From Shinisaurus crocodilurus (Eukaryota > Chordata > Lepidosauria > Squamata > Shinisauridae), in contig CM037880.1 in assembly GCA_021292165.1 (NCBI GenBank), forward strand, positions 30,473,636-30,537,635: a stretch of DNA of 64,000 nt. The letters are read 5' to 3'. Shown piece after piece: positions 1 through 13,600 of the stretch. A program made the position numbers and the translations under genes. How positions within the stretch are numbered: the first letter of the stretch is position 1; each line of letters opens with the position of its first letter. Below the pieces are notes generated by a model. That model did no database searches. It saw only the letters and a program-made list of their open reading frames with translations, and was not told where the DNA came from.

Positions 1-689
1 TGCTGCTGGATATCCAAGGCTGCCAGTTATTTTCTTGTTATCTTGAACCAAAAGACAACAGAGTCAGTCATTGAAATTCATGCAGAAAAGTCCAAATTTG
101 CAGGTATTCTGAAGATCTAGCCAGCAATGAATACATTACTTTTCAAAAGATGTGCTCTTCATTAACATTATAAGACTTTTTCCCAACCCACAGAGCAGGA
201 GGATCTTATTTCAGCCTACTGTTGACTAGTCTGGCAAAATATAAATACTAGAATGAACAAATGAGATTATTTGGAAAGACAAACACCCCTCCTAGGAGAT
301 ACCAACAGGCTGTGCCTTTCAAAAAATATGTAACAATTTCACCAGAATTAGACACTAACCCATCAATTCTACCTCAAACTCTCAATTCATGCCCCCACCC
401 CAAAAAGCCTGGCATTGAAACAGAAATGGGAGTACACCACTCAAGATACTACCAATAATTATAATGACAGAAGAATAGAAGATTATCCAAATTCAGCCAC
501 ATTTCTCCTCCATAAAGCCACCTAATTCATCATCCCACGAGGAATGAGAATTCATACAACTGTCTATGTCCACACCACCAGAGATAGAAGGAAAACAAGA
601 GGACCTCAAGAGTAAGCATTCCTTCCACCTCCAAAAAAAAGAAAGCCAGCATACTATATTTTAATAGTATGTGTTGTGTTTCATTAGTT

Positions 690-752
690 TGTGTGTTTTG
701 TGTTTTCTGCTGTTCCCCGCCTCGATCTAGATGGAGAGGCGGGTAAGAAATA

Positions 753-802
<50 letters not shown>
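690..802 (+). repeat. L2/CR1-type LINE 3' tail ending in an (ATT)n microsatellite
   Basis: A short inverted motif (ccgcctcg...gaggcggg) precedes a run of about 17 ATT units at 752-802. This stem plus microsatellite ending is the same layout as the 3' ends of the L2-like copies at 19735 and 23540. Confidence 0.6.
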
Positions 803-803
<1 letters not shown>

Positions 804-906
804 AACAGGAATTGCAGCACATAGACACACATCCCAAATGGAATCTCTGTCCTGAACATGCAGAAATTAGCAGAAACACCATTTCTGAACATGTGCAAAA
901 CACACT

Positions 907-1356
907 AAGGGCGCAATCCTATGTCCCTCCGACTGTGTCAGGGGGGCACAGAAGCCCCTGAGACCTCGGAAATCTCTTCCAAGGTCGCAGTGCCACAAAC
1001 CCCCCCCCATCTTGTAGTTGGCATGGTGCCACAAACCCCCCCCATCTTGTAGTTGGCATGGTTCCGCGTCAGCAGAGAACTGAACACAAAAGACTGTGTT
1101 CAGTTCCTCCATGGGGGGCATACCTGGGGGCAGGGAGAGGAGGAGTGAGGGCTCCATCGGATTCCGAGGAATCCAGGTGGTGTCTCCTGCTCATAAGGAG
1201 AGGAAAAGATCTAGACAGCCAAAATCGGCCATCTAGATGTTTTTGGGGGGAAGGGGGCGCAGTGGCAATCCTATCCGCTGCACTCCTCCCGCCCTCATTA
1301 GGATCCCCATAATCCTCCAAGTTCTTAGGGTTACAGGCAGCCTCATTGGATTGTGC
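907..1356. mobile_element. Non-autonomous DNA transposon (MITE) with GCAATCCTA-type termini
   Basis: The left end reads agggcgcaatcctatg; the right end, reverse complemented, reads ggcagcacaatccaatg. The two are related inverted termini. The same termini bound the elements at 42573-42945 and 33189-33253. The interior is GC-rich and contains a 36-bp tandem duplication. Confidence 0.55.
990..1062. repeat. 36-bp tandem duplication
   Basis: Two near-identical copies of a unit that begins tgccacaaacc, continues through a C-run and ends ttgtagttggcatgg; they differ in C-run length. Confidence 0.75.
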
Positions 1357-1989
1357 TGCCATTCAAATAACTACTGGTGAGCCAGATTCCTTGCCCTACT
1401 ATGGGCACCAGCTTCCTAGCCCTATGGAATTCAGATGGGGGACCCTAAGTTTTACTGGAACCCTTAAAGGGCTTTTTAACACTACTAACATAAGATATTT
1501 GCTACTAAATAATAAATTTTTCAGTCTACATGCAGCATTTAAATTTTCTTCAGTGTAATTAATACATTTCACAATACTAACATTTTAAATAAGCAAAATA
1601 TAATTTTGTAAAATTTGTAATAATATCTTGCTTGATTGTAGTTTCAGTTCAGCTTAATTTTGTTCACATGCTGCATGTTGTTTTCACACAGTGCAGATTG
1701 TCTATACAGTGTCAGGGACTGAACAGTTTGGGAGCTCATCCAAAAAGCTGCACATACTTGTTGAACAAGTGTAGAAGTTCTCCAGCCAAATTTTCATTAT
1801 GACTTTAAGAAGAATGCAGGCTAACATAATCAGATTTTTAATGCCTGCTATTGCTCCTATGCAATAGTGCCCAGGCTTGTAATTGTCATAATTGTCTGTC
1901 ATGCTCACACTTCATCTTTAGAATTATGGGATTTAGACCAAATATAAATTGAAATATAATTAAGTAAATAAATTTATTTACAATTGTTA

Positions 1990-2195
1990 CTGGGATTGTA
2001 TCCAGTGGTGTCCTTCCACCGGTGCTAGAAGATCAAATTCCCCTCCACCCTGCAGCCATCCCCAAAATCTGCTCCAGAGGGTTGGGGGGGGGCGCTCTAG
2101 AGCAGATTTGTGGTGTGCATGAGGCGCTGCATCATCGGAGGAGGAAAAGGGGAATGTCGTGTATATGAAAGTGCACTTGCATCATGTTGGATTTA
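1990..2195. mobile_element. Probable MITE with GGATTGTATCCAGTG-like end
   Basis: The left end (gggattgtatccagtgg) resembles the outer end of the fold-back element at 42211 (cagtatccagtgcg). The right end (catgttggattta) is a weaker inverted match. Boundaries are approximate. Confidence 0.35.
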
Positions 2196-4597
2196 GCACT
2201 AAATAAAAACAAATCAATTGGCTTTAAAAACTTAGCTTTCATGATGTCATTAGCTAAAAACTGTTTAAAATCTACCCAGCCGGCAAGCAGGCTCCAGCAA
2301 CCTTCTAAACAGATGGGAACTACTCCTGATCAGGGTTCTAACCAGCCAGCAATGCCGTTTTCCAGGATACCCATTCCAAACTAGTTCGGTTTTCCTTCCC
2401 TGCCCCTCCAACACTTAGCATTCTGTGGCCACTGAGCTGTAGCCAGTCCTCACTGGGCCCTTTTTGGAGTCCCACCCACACAGAAGTTTTTCCCTCTTTC
2501 TTCTTCTTCTTCTTCTTTTTTGGGGGGATATTTCTGCAACTCCTGGGGTTTCCCCAAGACTGCTATCCTGCCTCTTGTGTGTGGACGGTGCCATTTTGGC
2601 TACATAAACATGCACACTCGAAGAATGATTCTAATGCTATTAATCTTAGTAACAGAACAGTATTAAATTGTCATTGAATATCACAAATAAATGGTTCCAA
2701 AGGTCACCCTTTTCCTAGAACCATTAATAGTTAACATTTTATCAATAGCTTGCAGTGACAAATGAACAAGTACATTCCAATATAGCCACTGCTCAGAAAG
2801 AAGGTGGTGGGAAATGTAACTACACATACAAGATATAGCCTAAGATAGAAACTTCTTCATATGATAGTGTGAAGGACCAGCACCTGGCTTAAAGTAAATA
2901 AAAAGGACCTATGAGGTCTCCCAATCCTCAGGTATGACTTTCTGGGGTGTACAATGATGCACAGTAATATGAGTTTTCCAAAACATTTAGAATTGGAAAA
3001 CGTTCCACTGCACTAAAATTGACTGGGATCTGATTTAGCATATTTGACTTACTTTTAATAAACAAAACTGAAAAAAGTATTCCATTTTAATATTATGTGC
3101 TATATAAATATCTCAAAAGTTTTTCAAATAGTCCAAAGTAGCTGAACTGACATATTCAAGTAGGAAAAATAATTCAATAAAGCTCACTTAACGTGGTTTA
3201 AATGTTATATTCAAACAAATACTTGGAAATTATATTTATTAGAATACTTAAAATACTGATAAGATTATGTGACAGTGACACTAATCAACAAAGTTTAACT
3301 TTCACTTAGGGCACTTTCAGTTGCACTGTACACCTGTCTGTAGAAACATACTACTTGTTAGTTCCAGATAAAACTGAGGCAAATCTAAAGCAGAATTATT
3401 TGAGCCACATTCACTTTCACTGAAGGATGGTTCTATCTGCAACAAATCTATGGGCAACTTATCATGCTTCATCCTCTTCAGCAGTTGTGCTTGTGACCAA
3501 TGATACAACTTTGAGATGACTAAATATGATTGGTATTGTATCAATTAATTTACATGTTAATTCACTAATTAATTTTATGAAACAATACAGTTTAAGAAAT
3601 GGATTTTTTCCACAGAAAGGTTTAGTAGTGGAAAATTTCACCTCACATCACTGACAAAGAGCTCAGCCAGAGAAGATTTAGTACATACATCCCCATGAAT
3701 CCTAGTCAATATAGCTAAGTTTGAAAAGCCAAGCCCTCTACACAAGGAAATATGTAGATATGTCACACAACAAAATAGCATTGAACATGGGTTCAGAGCA
3801 TCCAGACAGAGTCTCCTTTCCTCCAATGGAGGTTTGGGTTATTTTATGCAGATCTGCTATTTTAGTTCTACACAGTGGAAAACAAATAACTTTAAGCAAT
3901 TGTAAATTTGGTATTGTGAGCCAAAAATTTGCAAGTATTCACTTACCAACACTGAATCAACCTTCTTCCCTAAACTATCTAAAATCAAAGTATAAGAAGA
4001 ATAAGTCAACAGGGATGCAATTAGTGTTTAGTGATTTATTTATTTTTTACAATTTACTGAAAGATTACAAATTTCCATATGAATAACAATGGCACCCTGT
4101 AATTACAGTACAGAAAGACTGCTAGTACCACCAAAAGATCAGCCAACAAACAACCGCTAGCTGGCTTTCTTCAATAGAGAAGTGAAATGGGTACATGAAA
4201 GATTGCAATAAAGAGTAAGATGTGACAGCAGCTGACATGTTTAGGAACTAGTATGCTATTCATATAGTCAAATGAACTATATTTGAAAAACAAGTTCACT
4301 AAATTATTTTTTTGACAAAAACTAGAATTAAATCAATTGCATGCAAGAAACCCTACTCTAAACCCATTTCCCCACGAACTGAAACAAGGAGGACACTGGT
4401 AAAATGAAATGTAAAGAACAAAAAGGAGAGCTCCTCCACTACAGCTTGTTATCTATGAATCAACATGCAGATACTATTAATATATGTTTCCCACATTGCA
4501 GAAACCAAACATCCTCATACATTTAATGATTACTGATGAAACATGTAGAAGGTGCTAATACGATAAAGCAGATGTGTTATGTAACAGATCCACTTAC

Positions 4598-4693
4598 TTT
4601 TTTCTCCATCTCATGGTGCTTATCCTGAGAGTGAGAGGAAGAATCACTTAAACTTTGATCATATGACCTATTAGATCCCCGTTTGCTCTTTTT
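4598..4693 (-). CDS. MLLT10: MLLT10 coding exon 7 (start of basic, serine-rich linker)
   Basis: 96 nt, phase 0 both ends, encoding [20 protein letters not shown] then [12 protein letters not shown]. The acceptor is tttttag|AAAAAG and the donor AAA|gtaagtg. This is the highly charged segment after the PZP module. HHEMEKK differs from HHEKEKK in mammals at one residue (recalled). The next exon (lysine-rich KEKDKHK region) was looked for in 1-4597 and not found. Confidence 0.95.
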
Positions 4694-7600
4694 CTAAAAA
4701 GACAAAATATATATTCATGAAATGAATATACATGAAAGCTGTCTAAACTAAGTCTGACAACTACCTTATCACTCAAAACAAAAATTCATAAATTGACCTG
4801 AGAAGCTGAGCAAAACACACATAATCTAAATAAAACTGTTCAGGAGAGTATGAAAAATCTGTCTACAGTGCCTTTGATAAAGACAGTATTGTATATGTAA
4901 AAGGATGATTTTGCTGATGTATATACCGTATTTTTCCATCTATAAGACGCCCCCATGTATAAGACGCCCCCCACTGGGCAGTTTCGCAACCGTGCGGTTC
5001 TCTCCTTGGCTTACTTCCGTGTATAAGACGACCCTCAATTTTTAGTCTAAAAATTTTAGGCAAAAGTATAGATGGAAAAATACTGTATTAAGAAATGTCT
5101 ATCTTACATGTGTGAGGCAGCCACTTTATGGCTTAAAGAATTAGCACCTTAAAAGATTACTTCTATTCATTTGCTCTTTGAAGCTGATAGTTAAAACAAC
5201 TAAAAAGTAAAAGAAGGCCCATTTTAGAATCAACAAGCAAATCGTTTCTATGAAGTCATGCCTTACAATAGGGGTTGGGTATCTGTGGCCCTCCAGGAGT
5301 TGTTAGTCTGCAACTCCCATCATTCCTAACTACGGTATCTGTGATGCTGACTAGGGCTGCTGAGAATTGGAAAGCAGTAAGTTCCCTACCTCTTCCTTAA
5401 AATATGAGCAGTAATATATGAATCTATATCAAATCACCAGCATCTTTCCAAGAAGCTTAATATATATTAGATTTGATTTTCCCCCTTCTCTGTGCAACAT
5501 TTATTTGCATAGTGCTTAAAAATAATGAATAAATGCTTTTAAGAGCTGTGGCATCAATATGCCTCAGCATAACACTGGCACATGGTTTACTTGTTCTTTT
5601 ATAGTGTTGCAAAAAGTAGTGCACAATTCCATTCCTTCTATGCATTAAAAACAATAACATTTGCAATCAGAAGATTTATGCACAGTGGACAAACCTACAA
5701 CCACTCAGTCAATCCTCTCTTGCTTACTTAGGTTGCACATTTTTTCTTGGACTTTCTGCCTGACATGAATTTCATTGTTTTAAGGTATCATGTCATTGAC
5801 TGGAGAAGAGCAAGGATTTATAGAACATTGTGGAACAGGTGTTTAGAGGCATGCATTGAGAAATCATGGGAAAAGTCATGTCCTCTGGCTACTAGTTGCC
5901 TAGCCACTTAAAAAGCCTGACTAAACCTTCTTCAAACATCCCTCCATAACAATGAGAAGTGTTGCGCCAAAAGTGTTGAGATTTCAATTTTCATATAAAT
6001 ATACTTTAAAATTTAAATTTTCAGATCCTAATGATTCCATGACAGTTACCAACCTATACAGGTATTTTGTGAGCTATATGTGGCAAGGAGAATAGGGGGT
6101 TGGACTTGTATGCCCCAGCATTTGCTTGACAGTCACATATTAAATGTCAGATTTGCATAGGAGCCTATGCGCATAGAGTCCAACACACATACGTCCCAAA
6201 TGCATGATCTTCCTTTAAACAACTACATAGCATCACACATGAGAAACCATATTGTCAGCTCCACTGCATGATCACTGCCATGCAGATTTATAAAACTTGG
6301 ACTCTGCCATTATTAAACTGTGGCAATATTAAAATTAGACCTTACTTTACATAGATATCCTTATTTCTCTGTCAATGCAAGGTTTTACTAAAGTACAACA
6401 GTCAAATTCCATCTGGTACAAACAACTAAATCAATGGAGTTATGCCTGTTAATCCACTGGATTTAAAATCTTAACACAAATCACAACTGCAACTTTCATC
6501 AATAGAATATGAACAAGTACTGAGGGTTACACTGCCCCAAAGTGTAACTAAACTGAACAGACATTAACTGATTGGTCCAAATGAGCACTTATAACAAAGT
6601 TATCTTCACCAACAACACTTAATTCTGGATAAGTTCCAAAATTGTTTCATGCTACCCTTAAGAGGAAATAAGCCAACAGACTGCATACGATGTATATACT
6701 AGAAAGAAAATTGTAAGAGGACTACTAGATGGTGCAAATCAAGATATAATTAAAACCCCATAGTTATAACTAAGACATTACACTGGAAAGATAGGGCAGG
6801 ACAGGTCCATGAATACATGGAATGTCAAAGGATGTGTCATATGGCTTACAGAAGAACAGTTAAGTATCAGGTAATGCACAAATGAAAAACATAAAAGGGA
6901 TCCTTAGCAAATGTTAATGCTGTTGGGGGGGGGGGGGATCAGAACAGTAACATTCTAATTCCTGGCACTAGTGGGAAAACATGCAAGGAGCCACCCAGAT
7001 ACCTCATGCTTAGAATGGGCCAAAGGTCCCCAGCTATAGTTGTTTGGGGCATTTAAAGTCCTCCTGGTGATAGACATTACTAATACTAGAGTGAAGGCAA
7101 GCAGCACAAAACTCTGAGCTGCCATTCCAATCCAGGCTCTAGCAGTAAATCAAGACAGGTAAGGACACAAAGATTCCTAAGGGCACAGGATGGAGTAGAA
7201 GCAAGGTGACAGAATCTGCCAGGCAGGGCAAAGGAGGAAAAGAGATCTAGGTTAAAAGAGCAGGAAATCTATCAGGAGGAATGACAGTGGCACCAAGTGA
7301 AGATCAGAAGAGAAAGGAAACCATGAGCCTAGAACCGAAGTGCATTGTGGAAGAGGAAGAATTGAACAAAGATAAATATCAGGCATCCCACTGCAAGTGC
7401 ATCACTCAGATCTGGGAAATACCAAGTTGAAGTCTCACACTTTAATTTGCTGGGACGGGGGGAGAACCTTCATACACTGTAGAATCCCCATAGGTCATCT
7501 CTCAATTATATAAAGTTTATAACTTCCATTCTGTATTGACAAGACTCACTTCTCTTGAAATACAAAGGAATCAGAATGCTGACATTTAAACAATAGATGG

Positions 7601-10600
7601 CAAAGTCACTTTTTATTGACTTTTGTGGGAAGAACCTACAAGTTCTAAGGAACATCTGCTTCAGGATGGCTCATCTGTTACGGGGCCCTTTCTATACCCT
7701 CAAAGCAGGGAAAGGATAGAAATTGACCATGAGCACACAGACTGATGGGAGCCAACCGGAAAGACTGATAGTCATGGCTGAAAAGTCATTCAAAATTCCA
7801 CACACAAAAAGAATTTTAAAAGAGGGACAAACCATATGAATTAGAAAGCCTAGAACTAGAAGAGAATATAGATGATTTGCCATATCAGAAACATAGGAAA
7901 ACAAGTACCGGTAAATAACATAAGATTACCTGTGGCTTATGACAACATATGAGTATCTCTATAAATCTATAAGAGAGGGCATAGTCAATTGTATGGGAGA
8001 TGGTTTGCACTCTCAAAAAAGTCAGAGTTCAATCAATTAGAGCACTTAAAACACAAAACAAATTTACACCCACAAAACCCCTGAGGGTAGAAGTTCCAAG
8101 TAAAAAATAATAATATATGACTTGCCTCCTCACCCAAAGACAAACATCTGATAGAGATCCTGATACAAAAAGTACTCAAGAGACACAGCTAACATTGAAA
8201 AAATTATAACAGGAAACGCCAACTGTCTGCAATTTTACTGGATAATGTAAATTTAAATCACAATAGATATAGAATTTCTAGGTACAATAAATAACCGTAC
8301 CTCACAAAGAGACATCGCTTATTTAATCCTTAAAAGTGCATAGAATATGACTCAAAATGTAAGCACTGCCGGTCCATTTAGAAATAATGATGACACAATC
8401 ATGTTCAATATAGTGAATGTGAAGAATTGACCAGAAACTCCAACACAGTCATCTTTAATTGTGAAAGGGGGATTTAAAAAAAAATATTAAATGATATAAT
8501 CAGTTAAAAGTAAACTGAAATGTGCGCAGTGGGAGGGTGAAATCCCTTTAAGAATTCTAGAAATTGTTTTAAATTTCTATAATAGCAGCTCAAGTAAAAT
8601 GCATACAATGGATGAGAAAAAGCACAAATAAGTTTAATATGATACCAGTTTAGTTAAATAGCAGGATCAAAAATATTATAAAAGGCAAGAACACATTTTT
8701 AGAAAAATCACAAGTCTTGCCTGAATTGCAGGGGACAATAAGAAAACATGCTCTGTCAAAGCAGATGTAAATAAAGCAAGCCAAAAGGAGGAGAAAACAA
8801 CTAAAGACTTTTAGTATTTTTTTACATAAAAACAACAGAAGCAGGAAGCAAGCCAGTTGCTATTAGCCATGATAGTTAAAAAGGAATGTTCATGTTATAA
8901 GACAGTATATCTTCAATTACTGGATATAGCGGACAAAGATCAGGAAGGATGGCTATCATTGTAACACCCTGCTTGTGAGCTTCCCAGAAGCACTGACTAC
9001 TGTTGGGAGCCAGAATGCTGGACTATATGAAGTTTAGTCTGACCTGGTAGGCAACTCTTATGTTCCCTATATGTAGTCCATGGTGAGGCAACCATATGTC
9101 TGCATGAGATATTGATCCAGACCTTGTTATTTGAACATTTTGGATATTCCTCAGGCCATTTCCATAATGAAAACTATACTCATTATGGGATAAAACTGGA
9201 AAGTCAGAACTGCCAATCATAATATTGCAGCACACTGAATTTAACATTTGAACATTAACCTCCACATTAAAAAATGTCCACAAGATTAAATTTCAGTCAA
9301 TGTTTAGTATAAGCAATACCGCATTAGTAGCCCAATTTTAAATTCACATAATATTACTAAAATGCAGTATTTGAAACACTGAATTCAACAAATTCTTACC
9401 AGCTTACTGAAATGGTATTTACAGTAACCACAATACTGGACATTATCTGCACCATTACCTTCTTCTTCACACAGAAGTCCTGCAAACTGTGCACTGAGAA
9501 AGAAAAAAAGGTAGGAAGGAGTCAGACACTGAAGACACACAAAAACAGGTTATTATGTAGGGAGCATCTAAATCTGGGCTGAGTGTCTAAATATGTAGTT
9601 AAGAGTATAATCCTATACATGTTTAGACAGAAAAAAAGTCCTACAATAAGAGTTGTAGGACTTTTTTTTTGGTGGTGGTGGTCTAAACATGCCTTACGGC
9701 AATTAGAAATGATTTAGTGGCCAGTACTTGGGGGAGGGGGGGGGAGTCAAACCCTTCTGATATAGTCTTCACAGAAGAAATTATACATCATATTGAAATA
9801 TGGATGTAATGGCACAGTACAATGTACCTACTAAAACAATATGTTAAGACAAGTCTGAATATTTTAAATGTGAAAGAACAAACATATTAAAACCACATCT
9901 ACCAGGATAATAAAACTAGATAGCTCAGAAAAACCAGCAGAATTTCCCCTCTGGTATTGTTTACTTACCATGTTACGTGAAAAGCTTGACGACATCCATG
10001 CTTATTACAAGTCATGCAAGCACCAGTGGCTGCTTTACTTTCTCTGCCTTGTTCATCACATATATAACATGTCTATTGGGAAAAATAAGACAGCAGTAAG
10101 TACACAATAGTAAATTCTCTTTAAATGAACTGAAACTTGGCAGCAAAAGTAATACTCCTTTATGCAAGTAGAGCAAAAAATAAATAAATAAAATCAAGCA
10201 CAGGCAAGACTGAACAGTGCTTCAGTTCTCAGACATGTTAATTTAAGCCACATACCACCTCCTCTCCACTATTCTGAAATAGTCCCTGATTTTGTTAGGT
10301 AGAATACCCTGTATGATTAGCTGTCTCCATTGCCAAGCATTGGTAAATACATCCTGCTCATCATATAGTGGGTCTCCACACCAACACCACACTATCCTGG
10401 AGGTGGTTGGTTTTGGCAAAAAGACTTCCTGGATAATGAGTACGTAATTAGAATGACTTTAATGAGGCTACACATTATGGTTGTGGCAAAGGAAGACATT
10501 ATGTGGAGATGTTTCTACATTGTAAGTCACAACTGACACTAGGTCTCAGAAATAGTAAATATTAATACTAAGAAGAGAACTGAAATCACTTAGCTAAATG

Positions 10601-13600
10601 TGAAGTATCCTACCGTTTACATTTCTTCAGATCACTGTATCATTAACATTAGCTAGTTATTGTAATTAAATTTACTATGGTAATATGGGAGAGATCCAAT
10701 GGGGCCAGTGACATAGAATACATATATCCAGATGCACAAGCAAAAGAGTCCAATTCAAACATTTTAATATATGCAGATTCATGGCTGTGTATTTCCCTGT
10801 CAAAAGACAAATGTGGAGATTTGCCAGAGAGTTTTTAAAAGAAAAGTCTTTCTCTTGACAGCTGTCAAAAGAAGTGCTCGCAAAAAGGGGCACATCATGA
10901 TCTTTACTTTCCCAAATAGTTGGAGACTTGGGAAAGTGAGGAAAAGGCGGAGGCACTGAGAACTAGGGGGGAATACTAAAAACCCTGAGGCTCTCACTGC
11001 GAGGGGGGGGGGAGAGTCACCAACGCTTTTTGTGTGCAAAGATCCCTCGTAACTTTGCTTTCCCTTGACAGCTCTCCCTTTGACAACTGTGAAGTGAACA
11101 CAAAGTAACAAAATAACCTATTTGCAGGTTCTCTAGGACAATGCCCATGGTTAGTACCTGCTGCACTTTGACAGCAGGCACTTACCAGGACATTGCCCAG
11201 ACAAGCCTTCCCATTTCAGCTATTCAGAGTTGTGCAGTTGTGCAACTCCGGAAAACCAGCAAGAAAAGAAAAGAAAGAAATTCATGAAAATATTTGTGCA
11301 TGTCCAGTTGTACAAAAAAATTAAAAAAGAATATGTGGCGAACCACTGACAGTCCCTCCAACATGCTGCTTGGGCACTTTGGAGGGCCTGTCAGTGGCTG
11401 TCACTTCAGAGATCACGAAAAGCGATCTCCAGCAAAAAAGGGGGGGGGAGCCATGGTGATCACAGTGGGGGAGAGCGAGCCACTGACAGTCACTCCAAAG
11501 TGCTGCTTGGTCACTTGGTGGAGTTGCTGTCACTGGCAATGGCTTGGGTGGGCTCAGCAATGGGTTTTTTGCTGCTCTTGCCAAGCAGTTCATTTGCTGC
11601 TTCCCTGGACCCAAGATGGGGTGGGTTACCCAGGTTCAGACGACACGACAACCCATTGCGAGTTCAACAACCCACACAACAAGCCATGTATTCTCAGGGT
11701 GGCTTATTGCCCACAAACAAGCTATAGCGGACGGGACCCCTTACTCCAAAGCCCACACCCTTAACGGGTACTTCGCTCTCACCAAGTGCCACCTTGTATT
11801 GGTCACTTCAGACTTTAAGCTGTCTTTTAAAGTTGCGTTAGCCGATTATGTGTCTTAGGTCTTATATGTAGCTGTTCACCCACGTTTGTTTGTCTTTATT
11901 AAGCAGTTTGTTTTATTTGACTACTTGAAGTAGGGTGCCCCTCCGTTAATTCACTTCTTACTTTCCTGTCACCAGTCAGACTCTGGAGAATTAGAACTTT
12001 GAATAAAAAGGTTGATTTATTGTTCTAACAAAGTCTCTAAACTGATATTCAACTCAGGAACAGATAACTTGGAATTTTCAACAGTTACATTCAAACTTGT
12101 TCTTTGCTTAGATTCAGGTTAAAGGCAGGCAGATGTTATACAGTGCTCTTTGTATCAATTTGGCTTGGTTACTTGAAAGTTACAGTATCAGACCAGGGAA
12201 CTTAACTGTCCCTCACACTAGTCCAGAGTTTCTCCTTCTTCCTCAGACAGAAGGTCCTTCACTCCCTAAGTGGAGACTCCTGTGAACTGTTCTACACTAA
12301 CACCTTTACGTTTGCTTTCTCACAACTTAGTACTAGATTTCCTGTCTGAACTCTTCTCTTCAGTACCACCTTTCCCTACCTACTCTACTAACCTTCCACT
12401 CCCTCTCTCACTCCAACCCACTCTCTTCCCCAACTGACAACCAACTCCCCTTAACTGTCAACTCCCTGGGGTTCTATGCTCTCGGTTTCAACCAATCAGA
12501 GCCTCTGGAATGTTCAGGTTGGCCCCTCCCTGGGCTTCTGCCTGTCACTCCGCCACACAAGCCACCCTGAGGGAAGCAGTCCAGGTTCGCACGGCACAAC
12601 AACCCATCTTAGCTAATTGCCCACGATGGGCTGTCGTGTCATGCGAAACCAGTCATTATTTGGCTGCTGACATGGACATTGTTGAAAGGTCATTGTATCT
12701 ATGGCTCACCTGCAGAATCTGACTAGAGAAATATAGGTCAGCAATTACAAGTCAGTCCTGGAGAATGCCTCATTGATGCTGGAACTTTTCATAGAAATTT
12801 AGGCAGATTTAGTAATGCCTTCACCAGTATTATATATCGTCTCCACAAATTGATAAAATCTTAAATGCAGATTCACAATCATGCTCATTCAAACAAGATC
12901 TCAAACCTTCAAAGAAAATGATTATATTCCTGAAGCAAAATCAATCTTACAAAATGCATAGTTAGACATTCCAGGCATTTATTAAATACTGCAAGCTAAT
13001 TGTTCCTAATCCAAGTAAATATTTTAATTTGCATGGGCATTTTAATGAGACATTTCCTAAGTGCTCTTGTATCACCTAAAGCTCACCAGCTGAAAAATTC
13101 AGTAAACCACATATTTTGGGAGAGGAAGGGTTACCAGGTGAATCAGTCTGTGTATGTCTTACTTGGAGCATGTGAATAACTTTAGAGTGAAAATGTCTAA
13201 GGGTTGCTTAAGAACGTATTAATAAATCCTTTGAAAGTACTTAACACACAATCTCATTTCATCATCTCATTAGGATTTCATGGCATGAAATGTTTCATGT
13301 AATCAGTCACTTCCTACAAAATAATAAACTTTTAAACTTAGCTTACTGCAGCATATCTATTTCTCTCCAAAATATTTTGAGCTCCTATTCTAACCCATAA
13401 CCACATATTATTTGCTCCTTCAAGTAAGTGACCCCCTCATACTCCTTCATGTCTCTCTTTGTATCATCTGATCCACCTATACCCATCTTTACCTTTTCAG
13501 TAGACCCAGATAACCACTTCCCTGACTATTTTCCTCATGTAGAAGTCTGCATTTCAAGCACTCCCATATTTTCCTACTTTGCAGGATGGGCTGGAGCAAT

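Larger units (their letters stand above)
1..4597 (-). other. MLLT10 intron 7 (partial)
   Basis: Non-coding sequence downstream of exon 7, cut by the window edge. It holds an L2-like 3' tail with an ATT microsatellite (690-802), a MITE (907-1356) and a probable second MITE (1990-2195). I saw nothing else I could identify; 2200-4590 is AT-rich unique-looking sequence. Confidence 0.8.
4694..9399 (-). other. MLLT10 intron 6
   Basis: 4,706 bp between exons 7 and 6. It holds a Tc/mariner-like MITE (4926-5085), a decayed CCAACCTGG-type MITE (about 5268-5375) and a G-run at 6925-6938. The remainder (5400-9390) is AT-rich, and I recognise nothing in it. Confidence 0.85.

Noticed and set aside
731..961. 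ORF with a long leucine run
   Set aside because: It is the translation of an (ATT)n microsatellite at the end of a LINE tail.
1..4597. Next MLLT10 exon (lysine-rich KEKDKHKQKHKK segment)
   Set aside because: Looked for on the minus strand and not found; the Arg-rich frame near 2480-2530 is a (TTC)n tract, not this exon.
10840..11080. Inverted repeat around ttgacagctgtcaaaag as a transposon
   Set aside because: Only short matches between 10853 and 11068 could be found, and no consistent ends or target duplication.
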